DNA from: an uncultured Desulfuromonadales bacterium
GTDB taxonomy: Bacteria; Desulfobacterota; Desulfuromonadia; Desulfuromonadales; Geopsychrobacteraceae
DNA length: 30,460 nt
Direction of reading: 5' to 3'
NCBI GenBank assembly: GCA_945787295.1
Contig: CALZHQ010000049.1
Span: 1-30,460, forward strand
Notes under the pieces: model-generated
Seen by the model: the letters and a program-made list of their open reading frames with translations, nothing else
What the model was told of the DNA's origin: nothing
The model's database searches: none
Made by a program: the position numbers and the translations under genes
Shown here: positions 22,973 through 30,460 of the stretch, piece by piece
Numbering within the stretch: the stretch's first letter is position 1
How the letters are laid out: each line of letters begins with the position of its first letter

Positions 22973-23908
22973 TCATTGAGGTGATGCCGGCCGGAAAATG
23001 AAAGAACCAAGAAAAAACAGTATATCTCCAACAATTGTAATCATTCTGAATAGCAAAGCAATTAACAAACTCTCTGGCTCAGCAACAATTCTGTTTAAAG
23101 AAAATATAATTATTGCCTCCCTTACCCCTACACCAGCAGGTGAACCTGGCGTGACAAATCCTGCAATCCATGAAAAGGCAAATGTCGTTATAATAATTCC
23201 AAAATGATCTATGTTTTTTATTGTTGAAACTGAATTTGCCACTCCAAAAAGAACCCCTCCAGCAATAAGAAAAAATGCTATATACAAGAGAAAGGTCGGA
23301 GTCAAACCACTCACAATATCAACAATTTCCTTTTTGTGAAAACCTTGCTTTCGAAGCAGAGGGATTTTGTGCATATTTGCACTGACGATAAGAGGCAAAA
23401 TGAGGGCAACTACAAAGACCGCAGCCATACCAAATCCATAGACATTGCCATGAATTTTCCCGTATAAAACCATACCTAAAAGGGCAACAAGACTTGACGT
23501 TGCCATAAGGCCAATAACCTCAAAAAATGCAGCACCACCTAGGGGGGCGTGACCAAATCCGAGGTTATGACCTAAAACATGCCTTCCTGCGACATGCATA
23601 ATATTTCCAGGAATGTATTTGGCAATCTGAGATCGTGCGTAAACCACATAACATTGTCTAGTGGTGGCATTAGGTTCCCCAAACCAAGCCAACAATTTTT
23701 GCCAAGCGGTTGATAGCAATAAACTGTTCAGGCCATATAAAGCTGAACAAAAAAGCACAAAAAGCACTAATGCTTTTGTCGGCCTCCACCCCGCAAGCCA
23801 CAACTTATTGTTCCAAATTGTATCCCCTACGAAATATAAGGAAATTGCCACAACGACAAAGCCAAAAATATTTATTAAATTCTTATGTTTACCAATGGTC
23901 CTTGTCAT
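22973..23908 (-). CDS. LPG-synthase TM-region (UPF0104/AglD-like) membrane protein
   Basis: A 311-residue integral membrane protein with about eight helices. The signature TPGSPAGVGVREA lies near residues 251-263, characteristic of the lysylphosphatidylglycerol-synthase transmembrane-region family, whose members next to glycosyltransferases are often linked to lipid-linked sugar handling (flippase or GT function). The catalytic aminoacyl-transfer domain of true MprF proteins is absent. ATG 23908 overlaps the stop of the methyltransferase gene as ATGA, so translation is coupled; a longer frame to 23941 exists but is less likely. The gene is visibly AT-rich against the core genes. Confidence 0.8.
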   Translation of the reverse strand: MTRTIGKHKNLINIFGFVVVAISLYFVGDTIWNNKLWLAGWRPTKALVLFVLFCSALYGLNSLLLSTAWQKLLAWFGEPNATTRQCYVVYARSQIAKYIPGNIMHVAGRHVLGHNLGFGHAPLGGAAFFEVIGLMATSSLVALLGMVLYGKIHGNVYGFGMAAVFVVALILPLIVSANMHKIPLLRKQGFHKKEIVDIVSGLTPTFLLYIAFFLIAGGVLFGVANSVSTIKNIDHFGIIITTFAFSWIAGFVTPGSPAGVGVREAIIIFSLNRIVAEPESLLIALLFRMITIVGDILFFLGSFIFRPASPQ

Positions 23909-24552
23909 GATTTTTCTATTCGGCAAAGGGCCATTGTCCAAGGGAGAGGACTAAGCACCTTTATGACCTCGAATTCGCCTTTAAGCATATCTAAAAAACT
24001 TTTTCGGGACCAATGCTGAACATGCCCTGGGGTATTCCCCAAATTTCCAATGTATTTAAATCGTGCCATATTCAAGATCCTCCACAATGGTTCTCTAGGC
24101 ACACTCACAAGGAGATAGGGATTTGCGAGTGAGGATAAAACTTGCAAGGCACTTTGAGGGTCTTCAAGATGTTCTAAAACCTCACAACATACGATCAATT
24201 CGGCTGAATCCTTTTCAGGGGTCAAATCATAGACACTCGCAATTTGAAACGGAATGGCTTTACCGGCTTGTTTCGAAATATCTTTTGCTTTCTCAATGAC
24301 AGACCTTGAGAAATCACTAGCACGTACCCTTTTATTTTCATCAGCCAGAATGACACTAAGATACCCCTCTCCACATCCAACCTCATGAACATCTGTGACA
24401 TTTGTCAAACTCACAAGTTCAGTGACAGATCTATAGAATCCATCCATAAGATATCGAGATATTGGATTTCGGGTTTCATATTTATTGTAGAAATTCCCTG
24501 CAACAATCCCTTTTTCAATGACAGGGATATTGGCTTTATTCTTTCCAGCCAT
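23905..24552 (-). CDS. Class I SAM-dependent methyltransferase
   Basis: A 215-residue cytoplasmic enzyme. Motif I EVGCGEG lies at 57-63, the ribose-binding acidic residue follows in RASDFS, and the post-motif VCCEVLEHLEDP is typical of Methyltransf_11/25 proteins. The C-terminal third contains HVQHWSRKSF, seen in methyltransferases of glycan clusters. AGGGGGGAATA precedes ATG 24552. The start lies inside the 3' end of the upstream GT2 gene (17-nt overlap), and its stop overlaps the next start. It probably methylates a sugar or lipid-sugar intermediate made by the neighbouring enzymes; the acceptor is unknown. Confidence 0.85.
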   Translation of the reverse strand: MAGKNKANIPVIEKGIVAGNFYNKYETRNPISRYLMDGFYRSVTELVSLTNVTDVHEVGCGEGYLSVILADENKRVRASDFSRSVIEKAKDISKQAGKAIPFQIASVYDLTPEKDSAELIVCCEVLEHLEDPQSALQVLSSLANPYLLVSVPREPLWRILNMARFKYIGNLGNTPGHVQHWSRKSFLDMLKGEFEVIKVLSPLPWTMALCRIEKS

Positions 24553-25504
24553 TATTCCCCCCCTGAACGCTCTCTTCTATTGTCTGAATTTTCCAATTCA
24601 GCTTTTCCAGCAGCTTTCGATTAACAGAAATCAAGTCAGCCATTAGCCCAACGACAACGAGAAAAAAACCTGTTCCTAACAGAAGGGCCCCCAAAATAAG
24701 AGACTGGACATGACCGGTACCATCACCGGTAAAATAAAAATATAAAAACCGCAGGCAAATCAGCACCCCCAAACCAAAAGATATCACCCCTGGAATAGTG
24801 AAAAACACGAAGGGTTTGTAAGTCATAAAAATACGGAATATCGTCAGAATCGATCGATTAACGTAACTTGGGATACTCTTGACTAAACGTGATGGGCGTA
24901 AATCTTCATTGGTTCGTATCGGTACAGACATAATGGCCATATTTTTTTGTCCGGCCTGAATTATGGTTTCCAATGTGTAGGTGTATTCATTGAACACATT
25001 AATCCGGGCAGCTGCATCACGACTTATGGCCCGAAAGCCACTTGGTGCGTCTTGAACCTCGGTCTTGCTTGCAAAGCGAACAACCAAACTACCAAGCCTT
25101 TGTAGATATTTTTTAACTGGCGAAAAGTGTGCTGTTTCAGCAATGGGACGGGCTCCTATGACAATTTCGGCCTCACCGGAAATTATAGGTTCAACAAGCT
25201 TTGGAATATCATAAGCACAATACTGATTGTCTGCATCTGTATTGACAATAATGTCAGCTCCGGCCTTGAGGCCTGCCTCCAATCCCGCCATAAAGGCCTT
25301 TGCAAGACCTTGATTACGGGGCAACCGAACCACATGATCAACGCCATTTGAGAGAGCAACTTCAACCGTTCTATCTGAGCTCCCATCATCGATAATCATC
25401 CATTCCACAACATCAATACCGGGAATCTCCCGAGGCAATTCAGCTAAAGCGATTCCGAGTACTTCTTCTTCGTTGTAACAAGGAATTTGAATAATTAGTT
25501 TCAT
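24536..25504 (-). CDS. GT2 glycosyltransferase, polyprenyl-phosphate sugar synthase type
   Basis: A 322-residue membrane-anchored enzyme. The GT-A domain begins MKLIIQIPCYNEEE, has the nucleotide-binding DDGSSD (39-44) and the metal-binding TDADNQ (89-94, DxD type). Two hydrophobic helices at about 230-300 anchor it, as in DPM1/ArnC/GtrB-like transferases that load a hexose onto undecaprenyl phosphate. It is the first gene of the four-gene cassette. A GT-C protein three genes later is the natural user of such a lipid-linked donor. ATG 25504 is preferred over 25519 because the conserved sequence begins there; both have weak ribosome binding sites. Confidence 0.88.
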   Translation of the reverse strand: MKLIIQIPCYNEEEVLGIALAELPREIPGIDVVEWMIIDDGSSDRTVEVALSNGVDHVVRLPRNQGLAKAFMAGLEAGLKAGADIIVNTDADNQYCAYDIPKLVEPIISGEAEIVIGARPIAETAHFSPVKKYLQRLGSLVVRFASKTEVQDAPSGFRAISRDAAARINVFNEYTYTLETIIQAGQKNMAIMSVPIRTNEDLRPSRLVKSIPSYVNRSILTIFRIFMTYKPFVFFTIPGVISFGLGVLICLRFLYFYFTGDGTGHVQSLILGALLLGTGFFLVVVGLMADLISVNRKLLEKLNWKIQTIEESVQGGNNGWKE

Positions 25505-25869
25505 TGTTGTGATCACCATTGCAGGGGGTTAATTTGTGATTCTATCCACAAAGCAAAGGCTGCGGTATAGCATGCTGCCATGTTTGGTATTCCCTCTTTT
25601 GTTGGAAATAATTATCAGAAAGAATCCCATACTTAATGCAACATTGGAACCATTACTTCGATTAGGAAGAAATCCTTATTTTCGACATGGAAGTGTTTGA
25701 TAAGTTGAGAGAATGTTGTTGTGTTGGGAAGTTCTCATTTAATTGTAGGGGATAGTTAGGTAGGTAAATAGGAAAAACGCTGTCAGCTAGAGGGGAAATG
25801 GCGAAGTTAATGATCTTTGCTTCTAAGGCAGACCTCTCCCTTCCTACACTTGAGCTTCCCCGTAGTCCA

Positions 25870-25906
25870 GAAAAAGAAAAACCCCATCTCGATAGAAGTG
25901 GGGTAA
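25870..25906 (-). terminator. Terminator of the disrupted tRNA-Pro copy
   Basis: On the minus strand ACCCCACTTC pairs with GATGGGGT and is followed by TTTTTCTTTTTC. It lies about 22 bp after the 3' end of the tRNA pseudogene. Its sequence differs from the hairpin after the intact tRNA. Confidence 0.7.
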
Positions 25907-25927
25907 CACTTTGGGTTAATTCAAATA

Positions 25928-26033
25928 TGGTCGGAGCGAGAGGATTCGATCCTCCGACATCTTGGTCCCAAACCAAAGACCGTTCGCTTCGGCTATGCCT
26001 CCGCTTTTCTGCACTTACCAGGCTGGCGCTCCG
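25928..26033 (-). pseudogene. tRNA-Pro(UGG) pseudogene with insertion in the D arm (copy 3)
   Basis: Bases 25928-25976 match the intact tRNA-Pro at 48 of 49 positions, including the encoded CCA, T arm and the UGG anticodon loop. The 5' strand of the acceptor stem (CGGAGCG, from 26033) and part of the D loop (AGCCTGGTA) are also present. Between them and the anticodon arm lie about 30 extra bases containing a GGC-ATA-GCC mini-hairpin, and the 5' strand of the D stem is lost. A normal cloverleaf cannot form, so charging is unlikely unless the insert is removed. Confidence 0.7.
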
Positions 26034-26300
26034 TTCGGGGGCTCGAAAGGGTTCTTCATAGGAGAGACAAGTTAATAGCGCACTTAGTGTTTTGCTGTGT
26101 CGCTCACCATCCCCCGATGCAGCTGCCGCCAGTGGAACCTCCCTGCAGGGCCATCCTGACAGGGTAGCCGAGATCATCTTCCCGGCATCTGTCTTAGTGG
26201 TGGAGAGGTGTGACCTTTCTTACTTATGGATTACGGATTCAAGATGCCGCTGCCGGTCAAATTTGAATTTGGCTCAATATCGAAGCATGTGATTAACTGC

Positions 26301-26825
26301 TTATTCGTCATGACTTTTATCTGGTCTAAAGAGATCCTCCAGTCCTTGATTCTGTTGTAACGAGAGGATGTGATTTACCAGGTTCCAACGCTCAGTTGGT
26401 CCGAGTCTTGGGAATGGGGGCATGCCGGTCGCCCCAGTGCCGTTGCCGATTATCCAGTACTTCTCTCCGGGGTTATACATTCCGCTATGAGCAGTATCAA
26501 GAAAATTGGCAGGAGGAGTGCTCAGGGATGCCGCAGCAGGCCCTTTACCGTCCCCCTTGTCACCATGGCAGACAACACAATTTTGCTCGAATAGCTCTTT
26601 TCCCCGAGCGAGGGACTTTGCATCCGGAATAATCGGTGTCCGCTCCATAACTCGGTAGTCTGCAGGGACTTTTTCTTTGACCGCCATCATCGCCTGCATA
26701 TGCTGGTCTACAGCCTTTTTTTCAGGATGTTTTTTTTCTCCGTGAGCCGATGCTGAACCTACTGCGACTACAAACAGGCATAACATAATCAGTGCTATCC
26801 AGATTGCTATTTGTCGTTTAAACAT
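26301..26825 (-). CDS. Monohaem class I cytochrome c, periplasmic
   Basis: A 174-residue protein with an N-terminal signal sequence (hydrophobic about 7-23, cleavage near SASAHG at about 28) or uncleaved anchor. A His/Lys-rich linker follows, then the cytochrome c domain with a single haem site CVVCH (83-87). GMPPF (134-138) supplies the likely Met135 axial ligand, giving a His/Met, fairly high-potential haem. GDGKGPAAASL after the haem motif is typical of class I domains fused to oxidases or acting as soluble carriers. AAAGGG precedes the start. Its redox partner is not encoded nearby; it lies between tRNA-Pro relics. Confidence 0.9.
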   Translation of the reverse strand: MFKRQIAIWIALIMLCLFVVAVGSASAHGEKKHPEKKAVDQHMQAMMAVKEKVPADYRVMERTPIIPDAKSLARGKELFEQNCVVCHGDKGDGKGPAAASLSTPPANFLDTAHSGMYNPGEKYWIIGNGTGATGMPPFPRLGPTERWNLVNHILSLQQNQGLEDLFRPDKSHDE

Positions 26826-26859
26826 ATTTCTAACCCTTTCACAAAAAGCACGACCCGTA

Positions 26860-27080
26860 AGTTACTCATTGATGTCTAGTTGTACCACAGATTTCTAGCA
26901 CTTGCTTCGTTTCCCTCGGCGATCTATCGCCGGTTTGTTTTAGCGCTATCCACCGCCAATTTCCTTCATGCCCCGCATCGGACCCGTCCCAGACCCAGGT
27001 CCGCTCCGGATCCTTCTCCAGGGACTGGAATACAAAAAGCGGTGCCATTTGGACCCGCATCCGTTTACGCTACTGTTGTG
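26860..27080. repeat. Possible degraded piece of the GGACC-rich repeat
   Basis: Around 26965-27020 the TTCATGCCCCGC start and several CGGACC/GGTCCG blocks resemble the left end of the 20.2-kb repeat copy. No hairpin or tRNA part with family sequence follows. A separate short hairpin, CGGCGAT/ATCGCCG with a 2-nt loop and T-rich tail, occurs near 26918-26940. Confidence 0.35.
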
Positions 27081-27122
27081 AATCTCTCAATGCTTGCGTT
27101 CTTCCCAAGCATCAACGGGAGG

Positions 27123-27398
27123 TCATTTGTCTCGAATTATAAAGCCCATGTTGCCAATCATGACTTTCTCGTTCTTATCACCCAGCCACAGCCGGACAGA
27201 TCGTTCCCCGACTAATTCAAATCTCATGCTTTTGTCTTCAATAGTGGCAATCTTTTCGCCTGCTTCGGTATAGACCTCAACAACTCGATGGGTGCCGACC
27301 GTATCCGCCTTCAGGTCATAAGCCTTCTGCTGGGCGCTCTCACAGCCAAATAAAAGCATAGTCATGCACATCAGAAAAACGACCAAAAATTTCATCAT
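27123..27398 (-). CDS. Small lipoprotein, family not recognised
   Basis: A 91-residue protein with a lipoprotein signal peptide: a basic start, hydrophobic core FLVVFLMCMTMLLF and lipobox LFGC, giving a lipid-anchored Cys at about residue 19. The mature part is about 70 residues, beta-rich with alternating polar and hydrophobic residues (HRVVEVYTEAG, SVRLWLGD, VMIGNMGFII). AAAGGG lies 6 nt before the chosen start; two neighbouring in-frame ATGs (27404, 27395) are alternatives. It faces the same way as the cytochrome gene, 297 bp downstream. Function unknown; a periplasmic-side membrane location is the only firm inference. Confidence 0.75.
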   Translation of the reverse strand: MMKFLVVFLMCMTMLLFGCESAQQKAYDLKADTVGTHRVVEVYTEAGEKIATIEDKSMRFELVGERSVRLWLGDKNEKVMIGNMGFIIRDK

Positions 27399-27491
27399 AA
27401 TCATCCCTTTCTATGAATCGCATAAGGTGTAAATTTACCACATATTAAATCGGTTTTTGGTCAAGAAGCAGCTCCGCCTTTTTCAATGTCC

Positions 27492-27660
27492 CGCCCATCG
27501 CCCCGGACCCGCCTCGGAATGCCCATCTAGGACCGGACCCAATATAAGCACCAAAAAGACATCCCTAATGGTTCTTCCCTGTGACATTTAGAGGCCAACA
27601 TGGACCGGACCTGCCCCGGAGAACAAAAAAAGGGTCAGCGATTAAATCGCCAACCCTTTT
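27492..27660 (-). repeat. tRNA-Pro downstream repeat, copy at the intact tRNA
   Basis: Immediately 3' of tRNA-Pro on the minus strand come the hairpin AAAAGGGT...ACCCTTTT (27628-27660, 7 nt after the CCA, T run on the minus strand: the tRNA terminator), then about 130 bp with GGACCGGA, CAATATA and CAAAAAGAC blocks. Related copies lie at 20192-20360, 19658-19817 and, shortened, 18774-18833. Confidence 0.7.
27628..27660 (-). terminator. Rho-independent terminator of tRNA-Pro
   Basis: An 8-bp outer stem (AAAAGGGT with ACCCTTTT) plus an inner CGATT/AATCG stem, followed on the minus strand by seven T. It begins 7 nt after the tRNA CCA. Confidence 0.85.
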
Positions 27661-27667
27661 AAAAATT

Positions 27668-27744
27668 TGGTCGGAGCGAGAGGATTCGAACCTCCGACAT
27701 CTTGGTCCCAAACCAAGCGCGCTACCAGGCTGCGCTACGCTCCG
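27668..27744 (-). tRNA. tRNA-Pro, anticodon UGG
   Basis: A 77-nt tRNA with CCA encoded. Acceptor stem CGGAGCG/CGCTCCG, D stem GCGC/GCGC, anticodon stem CTTGG/CCAAG with loop TTTGGGA (anticodon TGG), T stem GGAGG/CCTCT with loop TTCGAAT. All four stems pair, with one G-T in the T stem. The first 23 nt overlap the 3' end and stop codon of cysNC on the same strand, so the tRNA may be processed from a cysDN read-through transcript. Its 3' half is the source sequence of the relics at 18.0, 20.4 and 25.9 kb. Confidence 0.95.
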
Positions 27745-29671
27745 ACGGAGGGAATAGGTACCACGGGGATTCTATAGGATACGGCTCACTGAAAAGTTCT
27801 TGAACGATCTTTACCGCAATCTCCTCGGCCGAGGTTGTGCCGCCGTCAAATCGGTACTCGGCCGCTTCCGGCGGCTCATAAGTTGCGTCGATGCCAGCGA
27901 TGTGACTCAATTCCCCGGAACGTACTTTTTTATAGGCGCCGGTTTTATCTCGCTGTTCGCACAGTTCCAGGGGCGTGTCGAGATGGATTTCGACAAATTC
28001 TCCGTCAGCGAAAATCTCCCTTGCCATGCGCCGTTCATTGCGAAATGGCGAGACTAACGGGGCGATAACAATGATTCCCGCTTCGATCAGAATGTTGGCC
28101 ACCTCGGCGATCCGGCGGATATGTTCAACCTGATCTGCATCATCGTAGCCGAGATCGCGGTTGAGATTGTGCCGCAGGTTGTCGCCGTCCAGGATGTAGG
28201 TGTGTTTCCCTAGCGAGTGCAGCTTTTTCTCCACCAGGTTGGCAACGGTCGATTTGCCTGCTCCCGGCAGGCCGGTAAACCAGAGGACCTTCGGGGTTTG
28301 CCGTTTCAAAGCAGCATGCGCTTGCTTATCAACATCGATTGTTTGCCAGTGGCTGTCGGTCGCCCGTTCCAGTGGCGCAGAGAGCATTCCGGCGCCGACC
28401 GTGGCGTTGCTGAGGCGGTCGATAACAATAAAGCTGCCGGTACCGCGATTGTCCTCATAGATGTCAAAGGGGATCGCGGCGTTGGCGCTGAAGGTGCAGA
28501 TGCCGACCTCATTCAGCTCCAGGGTTTTGCCCGGCTCCTGCTGCAGGTTGTTAACGTTGACCTTGTAGTTGACCGCATCGACCTGTGCCGGTGTCGTCGT
28601 TGAACCGGCCTTGATCAGGTAGCTGCGACCGGGCAGCAGAGCTTCTTCCTGCAACCAGACCAGCTTGGCTTCGAAACGGTCAATGTAATGAGGCTTGGTT
28701 TCGGTTGTAGCCAGCAGGTCGCCGCGGCTGATATCGATTTCATCCTCCAGTGTCAAGGTTACTGCCTGGCCGGCTACCGCTTCTGGCAGATCGCCATCCA
28801 TGGTGACGATCTGCGCCACCCTGCTGGACTGGCCAGAGGAACTGACCACAATCTTATCTCCGGGGTGGATGGTGCCCGAGGCGATAGTGCCGCAGAAGCC
28901 GCGGAAATCGAGATTCGGGCGGTTGACCCATTGGACCCGCATGCGGAACGGCTGGGTTGCAGCATCATCAACCACCTTGACTGTTTCCAGGTAGTGCATC
29001 AAGGTTGGCCCCTGGTACCAGCCGGTGTTGAGGCTGGGCTGCAGAATGTTGTCACCCTCCAGGGCCGAGAGCGGAATCGCAGTGATCGATTCGAAACCGA
29101 GTGCAGCGGCAAAGTCTTCGTACTGTTGGCGGATGCTATCAAACTGCTGTTGGCTGTAATCGACCAAATCCATCTTGTTGATCGCCAGTACGACATGGCG
29201 GATGCCGACCAGTGAGGTCAAATAGCTGTGACGCTTGGTCTGGGTCAAGACCCCTTTACGCGCGTCGATCAGAATCACCGCAACCTCTGCCGTCGAGGCC
29301 CCGGTGACCATGTTGCGGGTATACTGCTCGTGGCCGGGGGTGTCGGCGACGATGAACTTGCGCTTGTCGGTCGAGAAGAAGCGATAGGCGACATCGATGG
29401 TAATCCCCTGTTCCCGTTCCGCCTGCAGGCCATCGAGCAGCAGGGCGTAGTCGATCTTTTCGCCCTGGGTGCCGACCCGTTTACTGTCATTTTCGAGCGC
29501 CGCCAGTTGGTCCTCGAAGATCATCTTCGAATCCCAGAGCAGGCGGCCAATCAGGGTGCTTTTGCCATCATCGACACTGCCACAGGTAATAAAACGCAGC
29601 AGTGACTTCTCCTCCTGTTGCTTCAGGTAGGCGTGGATATCTTCTGCGATCAAATCGGATTGGTGTGCCAT
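27722..29671 (-). CDS. cysNC: Bifunctional sulfate adenylyltransferase large subunit / APS kinase (CysNC, NodQ-like)
   Basis: A 649-residue cytoplasmic protein. The N-terminal GTPase has G1 GSVDDGKST (31-39), [11 protein letters not shown] and NKMD, followed by EF-Tu-like beta-barrels to about 430. It drives APS synthesis by CysD. The C-terminal APS kinase has its P-loop GLPGAGKST near 465-473 and DGDNLRH. It phosphorylates APS to PAPS. AGGAGGG precedes the start, which overlaps the cysD stop as TAATG. The last seven codons and the stop (SERSAAW) are read from the tRNA-Pro gene, so the tail after about residue 625 is probably not ancestral. Role: sulfate activation for assimilation or sulfation. 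Confidence 0.95.
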   Translation of the reverse strand: MAHQSDLIAEDIHAYLKQQEEKSLLRFITCGSVDDGKSTLIGRLLWDSKMIFEDQLAALENDSKRVGTQGEKIDYALLLDGLQAEREQGITIDVAYRFFSTDKRKFIVADTPGHEQYTRNMVTGASTAEVAVILIDARKGVLTQTKRHSYLTSLVGIRHVVLAINKMDLVDYSQQQFDSIRQQYEDFAAALGFESITAIPLSALEGDNILQPSLNTGWYQGPTLMHYLETVKVVDDAATQPFRMRVQWVNRPNLDFRGFCGTIASGTIHPGDKIVVSSSGQSSRVAQIVTMDGDLPEAVAGQAVTLTLEDEIDISRGDLLATTETKPHYIDRFEAKLVWLQEEALLPGRSYLIKAGSTTTPAQVDAVNYKVNVNNLQQEPGKTLELNEVGICTFSANAAIPFDIYEDNRGTGSFIVIDRLSNATVGAGMLSAPLERATDSHWQTIDVDKQAHAALKRQTPKVLWFTGLPGAGKSTVANLVEKKLHSLGKHTYILDGDNLRHNLNRDLGYDDADQVEHIRRIAEVANILIEAGIIVIAPLVSPFRNERRMAREIFADGEFVEIHLDTPLELCEQRDKTGAYKKVRSGELSHIAGIDATYEPPEAAEYRFDGGTTSAEEIAVKIVQELFSEPYPIESPWYLFPPSERSAAW

Positions 29672-30460
29672 TAGAAATAGCCCTCCTGTTTTTTCTTCTC
29701 CATCGATCCGGCCGAATCATGATCGATCAGGCGACCCTGGCGTTCGCTGGTGCGGGTCAAAAGCATCTCCTGGATGATTTCCGGCAGCGTTGCGGCCATT
29801 GATTCAACGGCCCCGGTCAGCGGGTAACAGCCGAGGGTGCGGAAGCGGACCGATTTGTGTTCGATCTTTTCGCCCGGTTGCAGCTGCAGCCGCTCATCGT
29901 CGGCCATGATCAGCATGCCGTCCCGTTCAACCACCGGCCGCTGTTTGGCGTAATAGAGCGGAACAATCGGGATCTGCTCCAGGTAGATGTATTGCCAGAT
30001 GTCCAGTTCGGTCCAGTTCGACAGCGGGAAGGCGCGGATGCTCTCCCCCTGGCGGACCCGGGCGTTGTAGATGTTCCACAGTTCCGGCCGCTGACTCTTC
30101 GGGTCCCAGCGGTGACTGGCGCTGCGGAAGGAGAAGATCCGCTCCTTGGCGCGCGATTTCTCTTCGTCACGCCGTGCGCCGCCGAAAGCGGCATCAAACT
30201 TGTGTTTATCGAGGGCCTGTTTGAGCCCCTCGGTCTTCATGACGTCGGTCTGCAGCGCACTGCCGTGACTGAAGGGACCGATCCCCTGCTTGACCCCGTC
30301 CTCGTTGATATGTACCAGCAGGTCAAAGTCGTACTCTTTGGCCAGCCGGTCGCGAAACTCGATCATCTCGCGGAATTTCCAGGTGGTATCGACATGCATC
30401 AGCGGGAAAGGCAGCTTGGCCGGAAAGAAGGCCTTGCGCGCCAGGTGCAGCATCACCGCC
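29671..30460 (-). CDS. cysD: Sulfate adenylyltransferase small subunit CysD (5' end outside window)
   Basis: About 263 of an expected roughly 300 residues are visible; the reading frame runs off the window edge, and the N-terminal PP-loop that normally precedes MLHLARKAF is outside. Visible family features include [30 protein letters not shown] (the LDD-like loop with R/K) and [15 protein letters not shown]. The protein ends in KKKQEGYF, the usual CysD C terminus. It transfers AMP from ATP to sulfate as a heterodimer with CysN. TAA overlaps the cysNC ATG by one base, so the two are translationally coupled. Confidence 0.95.
   Translation of the reverse strand, partial: AVMLHLARKAFFPAKLPFPLMHVDTTWKFREMIEFRDRLAKEYDFDLLVHINEDGVKQGIGPFSHGSALQTDVMKTEGLKQALDKHKFDAAFGGARRDEEKSRAKERIFSFRSASHRWDPKSQRPELWNIYNARVRQGESIRAFPLSNWTELDIWQYIYLEQIPIVPLYYAKQRPVVERDGMLIMADDERLQLQPGEKIEHKSVRFRTLGCYPLTGAVESMAATLPEIIQEMLLTRTSERQGRLIDHDSAGSMEKKKQEGYF

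Larger units (their letters stand above)
25505..26300. other. 796-bp gap holding a tRNA-Pro pseudogene
   Basis: No supportable protein gene. It contains a minus-strand terminator hairpin (25882-25906), the disrupted tRNA-Pro copy (25928-26033), and a stretch to 26300 in which nothing recognisable was found. Confidence 0.6.

Noticed and set aside
25662..26177. 171-residue minus-strand ORF
   Set aside because: It runs straight through the tRNA-Pro pseudogene and its terminator, has no ribosome binding site and no recognisable domain.
26880..27215. 111-residue plus-strand ORF
   Set aside because: Overlaps the lipoprotein gene on the other strand and the GGACC-rich sequence; composition is Pro/Arg/Ser-rich as expected for a shadow frame.
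1..30460. CRISPR array, insertion sequence or integrase gene
   Set aside because: No regularly spaced direct repeats and no transposase, Cas or integrase domain was seen in the translated frames; the repeats present are tRNA- and terminator-derived.

Overview
The window looks like a chromosomal segment of a strictly anaerobic, metal- or sulfur-respiring deltaproteobacterium of the Desulfuromonadales type (Desulfuromonas/Pelobacter/Geobacter relatives). This is an inference from gene content: a multihaem c-type cytochrome, a tungsten aldehyde:ferredoxin oxidoreductase paired with a MoaD/ThiS-like carrier, rubrerythrin, feoABC, a DmeF-type metal exporter and many c-di-GMP/receiver modules. No 16S rRNA or other species-level marker is present.

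Layout. 1-315: 3' end of a multihaem cytochrome. 0.5-3.0 kb: RlmI/RlmK-like rRNA methyltransferase, an orphan helix-turn-helix ORF and rubrerythrin. 3.0-7.0 kb, minus strand: CDF exporter and a Fur-box-preceded feoA-feoB-feoC operon. 7.2-9.3 kb: sulfur-carrier gene plus aor. 9.5-12.5 kb: an mraZ gene standing outside any division cluster, with four 10-bp-spaced TGG boxes over its promoter and start; a small membrane protein; then a compact SOS operon, lexA - DUF6504-like gene - Y-family polymerase, behind a perfect inverted-repeat operator. 12.5-15.0 kb: a dead response regulator and a REC-GGDEF-REC-GGDEF protein. 15.0-17.8 kb, minus: PEP carboxylase. 18.1-27.6 kb: a gene-poor accessory zone (pseudo-receiver, small secreted and membrane proteins, a four-gene glycosyltransferase/flippase-type cassette, a monohaem cytochrome c, a lipoprotein). 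27.67-30.46 kb, minus: cysD (cut by the window edge), cysNC and tRNA-Pro(UGG).

The most unusual feature is in the accessory zone. Relics of the 3' half of tRNA-Pro recur at about 17.97, 20.37 and 25.93 kb, all in the same orientation as the intact tRNA at 27.67 kb. A second repeat, made of the tRNA's terminator hairpin plus about 130 bp of downstream sequence rich in GGACCGGA-like blocks, recurs at about 18.8, 19.7, 20.2 and 27.5 kb. Together they suggest repeated insertion or duplication at the tRNA-Pro 3' end that delivered small gene cassettes, with no integrase left in view. The cysNC reading frame itself runs 23 nt into tRNA-Pro before stopping, as if the sulfate-activation operon and the tRNA had been joined.

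Functional themes are iron supply under Fur control, metal efflux, peroxide defence, W-dependent aldehyde oxidation, SOS mutagenesis, c-di-GMP signalling, anaplerotic carbon fixation and sulfate activation.
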